Shown piece by piece: positions 63,868 through 64,000 of a stretch of 64,000 bases of DNA. The translations under genes and the position numbers were made by a program. The first letter of the stretch is position 1; every line of letters begins with the position of its first letter. This stretch comes from an uncultured Prevotellaceae bacterium (GTDB lineage: Bacteria > Bacteroidota > Bacteroidia > Bacteroidales > Bacteroidaceae): assembly GCA_900316685.1 (NCBI GenBank), contig ONDS01000005.1, positions 89,349-153,348 of the forward strand, read 5' to 3'. The notes beneath the pieces are model-generated. The model had not been told where the DNA came from and ran no database searches. It worked only from the letters and a program-made list of their open reading frames with translations.

Positions 63868-64000
63868 CATGACAACCACTTATGCATACTTGAAGGTAAC
63901 TTCTCCCCTCCTTTTCCAAAGGAGGGGTAATCTATATTAAGAGGCAAGCAAATTAACACTTTTAACATTTTCTTCCGTTGTGAAGATTTTTTCAGGGTTG
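63868..64000. other. Post-xseA region with palindromic repeat
   Basis: A short frame from ATG 63870 (MTTTYAYLKV) quickly enters the palindrome CCCCTCCTTTTCCAAAGGAGGGG (63905-63927), which resembles the GC-rich repeats at 20742 and 38952. No full gene is seen before the window ends. Confidence 0.5.

Noticed and set aside
1-64000. tRNA or rRNA genes
   Set aside because: No cloverleaf with a TTCRA T-loop and CCA-type end, and no rRNA-like stretch, was found by reading.

Overview
The window looks like a chromosomal segment of a Bacteroidales bacterium, most likely Prevotellaceae. Many genes are preceded by the Bacteroidota promoter (TTTG about 19-20 nt upstream of TAnnTTTG) and lack obvious Shine-Dalgarno sites. 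The proteome has Bacteroidota hallmarks: SusC-like plug and carboxypeptidase-regulatory domains, C-terminal secretion-tail motifs of the YxLSGR...KGIYI type, a DUF5675 lysin, an IntDOT/Tsr-type recombinase, CE15 glucuronoyl esterases, and GH5 and GH36 enzymes. No rRNA, tRNA, CRISPR array or insertion-sequence transposase was recognised.

Layout. 0-5 kb: a possible small RNA or terminator, then a minus-strand pair (CHAT-TPR caspase-like protein followed by a SEL1-repeat protein). 4-9 kb: fucose isomerase-like protein, a TrmH/SpoU RNA methyltransferase, a secreted alpha/beta hydrolase and a compact copper P-type ATPase. 9-14.4 kb: GH5 endoglucanase, FGE/SUMF1-like protein, GH36 alpha-galactosidase. 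14.7-18 kb: an AT-richer AAA ATPase, a secreted unknown, and a TonB C-terminal-domain protein. 18.1-43.2 kb: phage-like head and lysis genes in classical order (large terminase, portal, putative scaffold, SU10-like capsid, small head protein, connector-like protein, collagen-like fibre with phosphoesterase, holin-like protein, DUF5675 lysin). These are interrupted by two glucuronoyl esterases, an FHA/FHA/PP2C signalling cluster, SEL1 and TPR proteins, and a tyrosine recombinase. 43.4-48.8 kb: a membrane AraC regulator, a small acidic protein, a large secreted protein and a lipoprotein. 49-64 kb: DUF1846 protein, a small secreted protein inside a duplicated promoter/terminator unit, an 1894-aa macroglobulin/TonB-plug hybrid, ClpB, a subtilisin-like protease overlapping xseA.

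The strongest unexplained signals are three. First, the phage-like set has no tail, replication or repressor genes. Three of its genes, up to 19 kb apart, share an 18-bp element ending GATGACAAA exactly 20 nt upstream of TAnnTTTG, in place of the usual -33 TTTG. This suggests one regulon split by inserted cellular genes: a decayed prophage or a domesticated particle. Second, a dispersed family of 7-bp-period tandem repeats (form CTCNNNN, word differing by locus) fills many intergenic gaps, including most gaps between phage-like genes. Third, a kinase-less FHA/FHA/PP2C cluster surrounds a membrane protein with a duplicated, unnamed, aromatic-rich module.

Function of the non-phage genes is mainly plant polysaccharide use (GH5, GH36, CE15), surface and secreted proteins, and housekeeping (ClpB, XseA, RNA methyltransferase). 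All product names are from reading motifs in the translations; no database search was possible.
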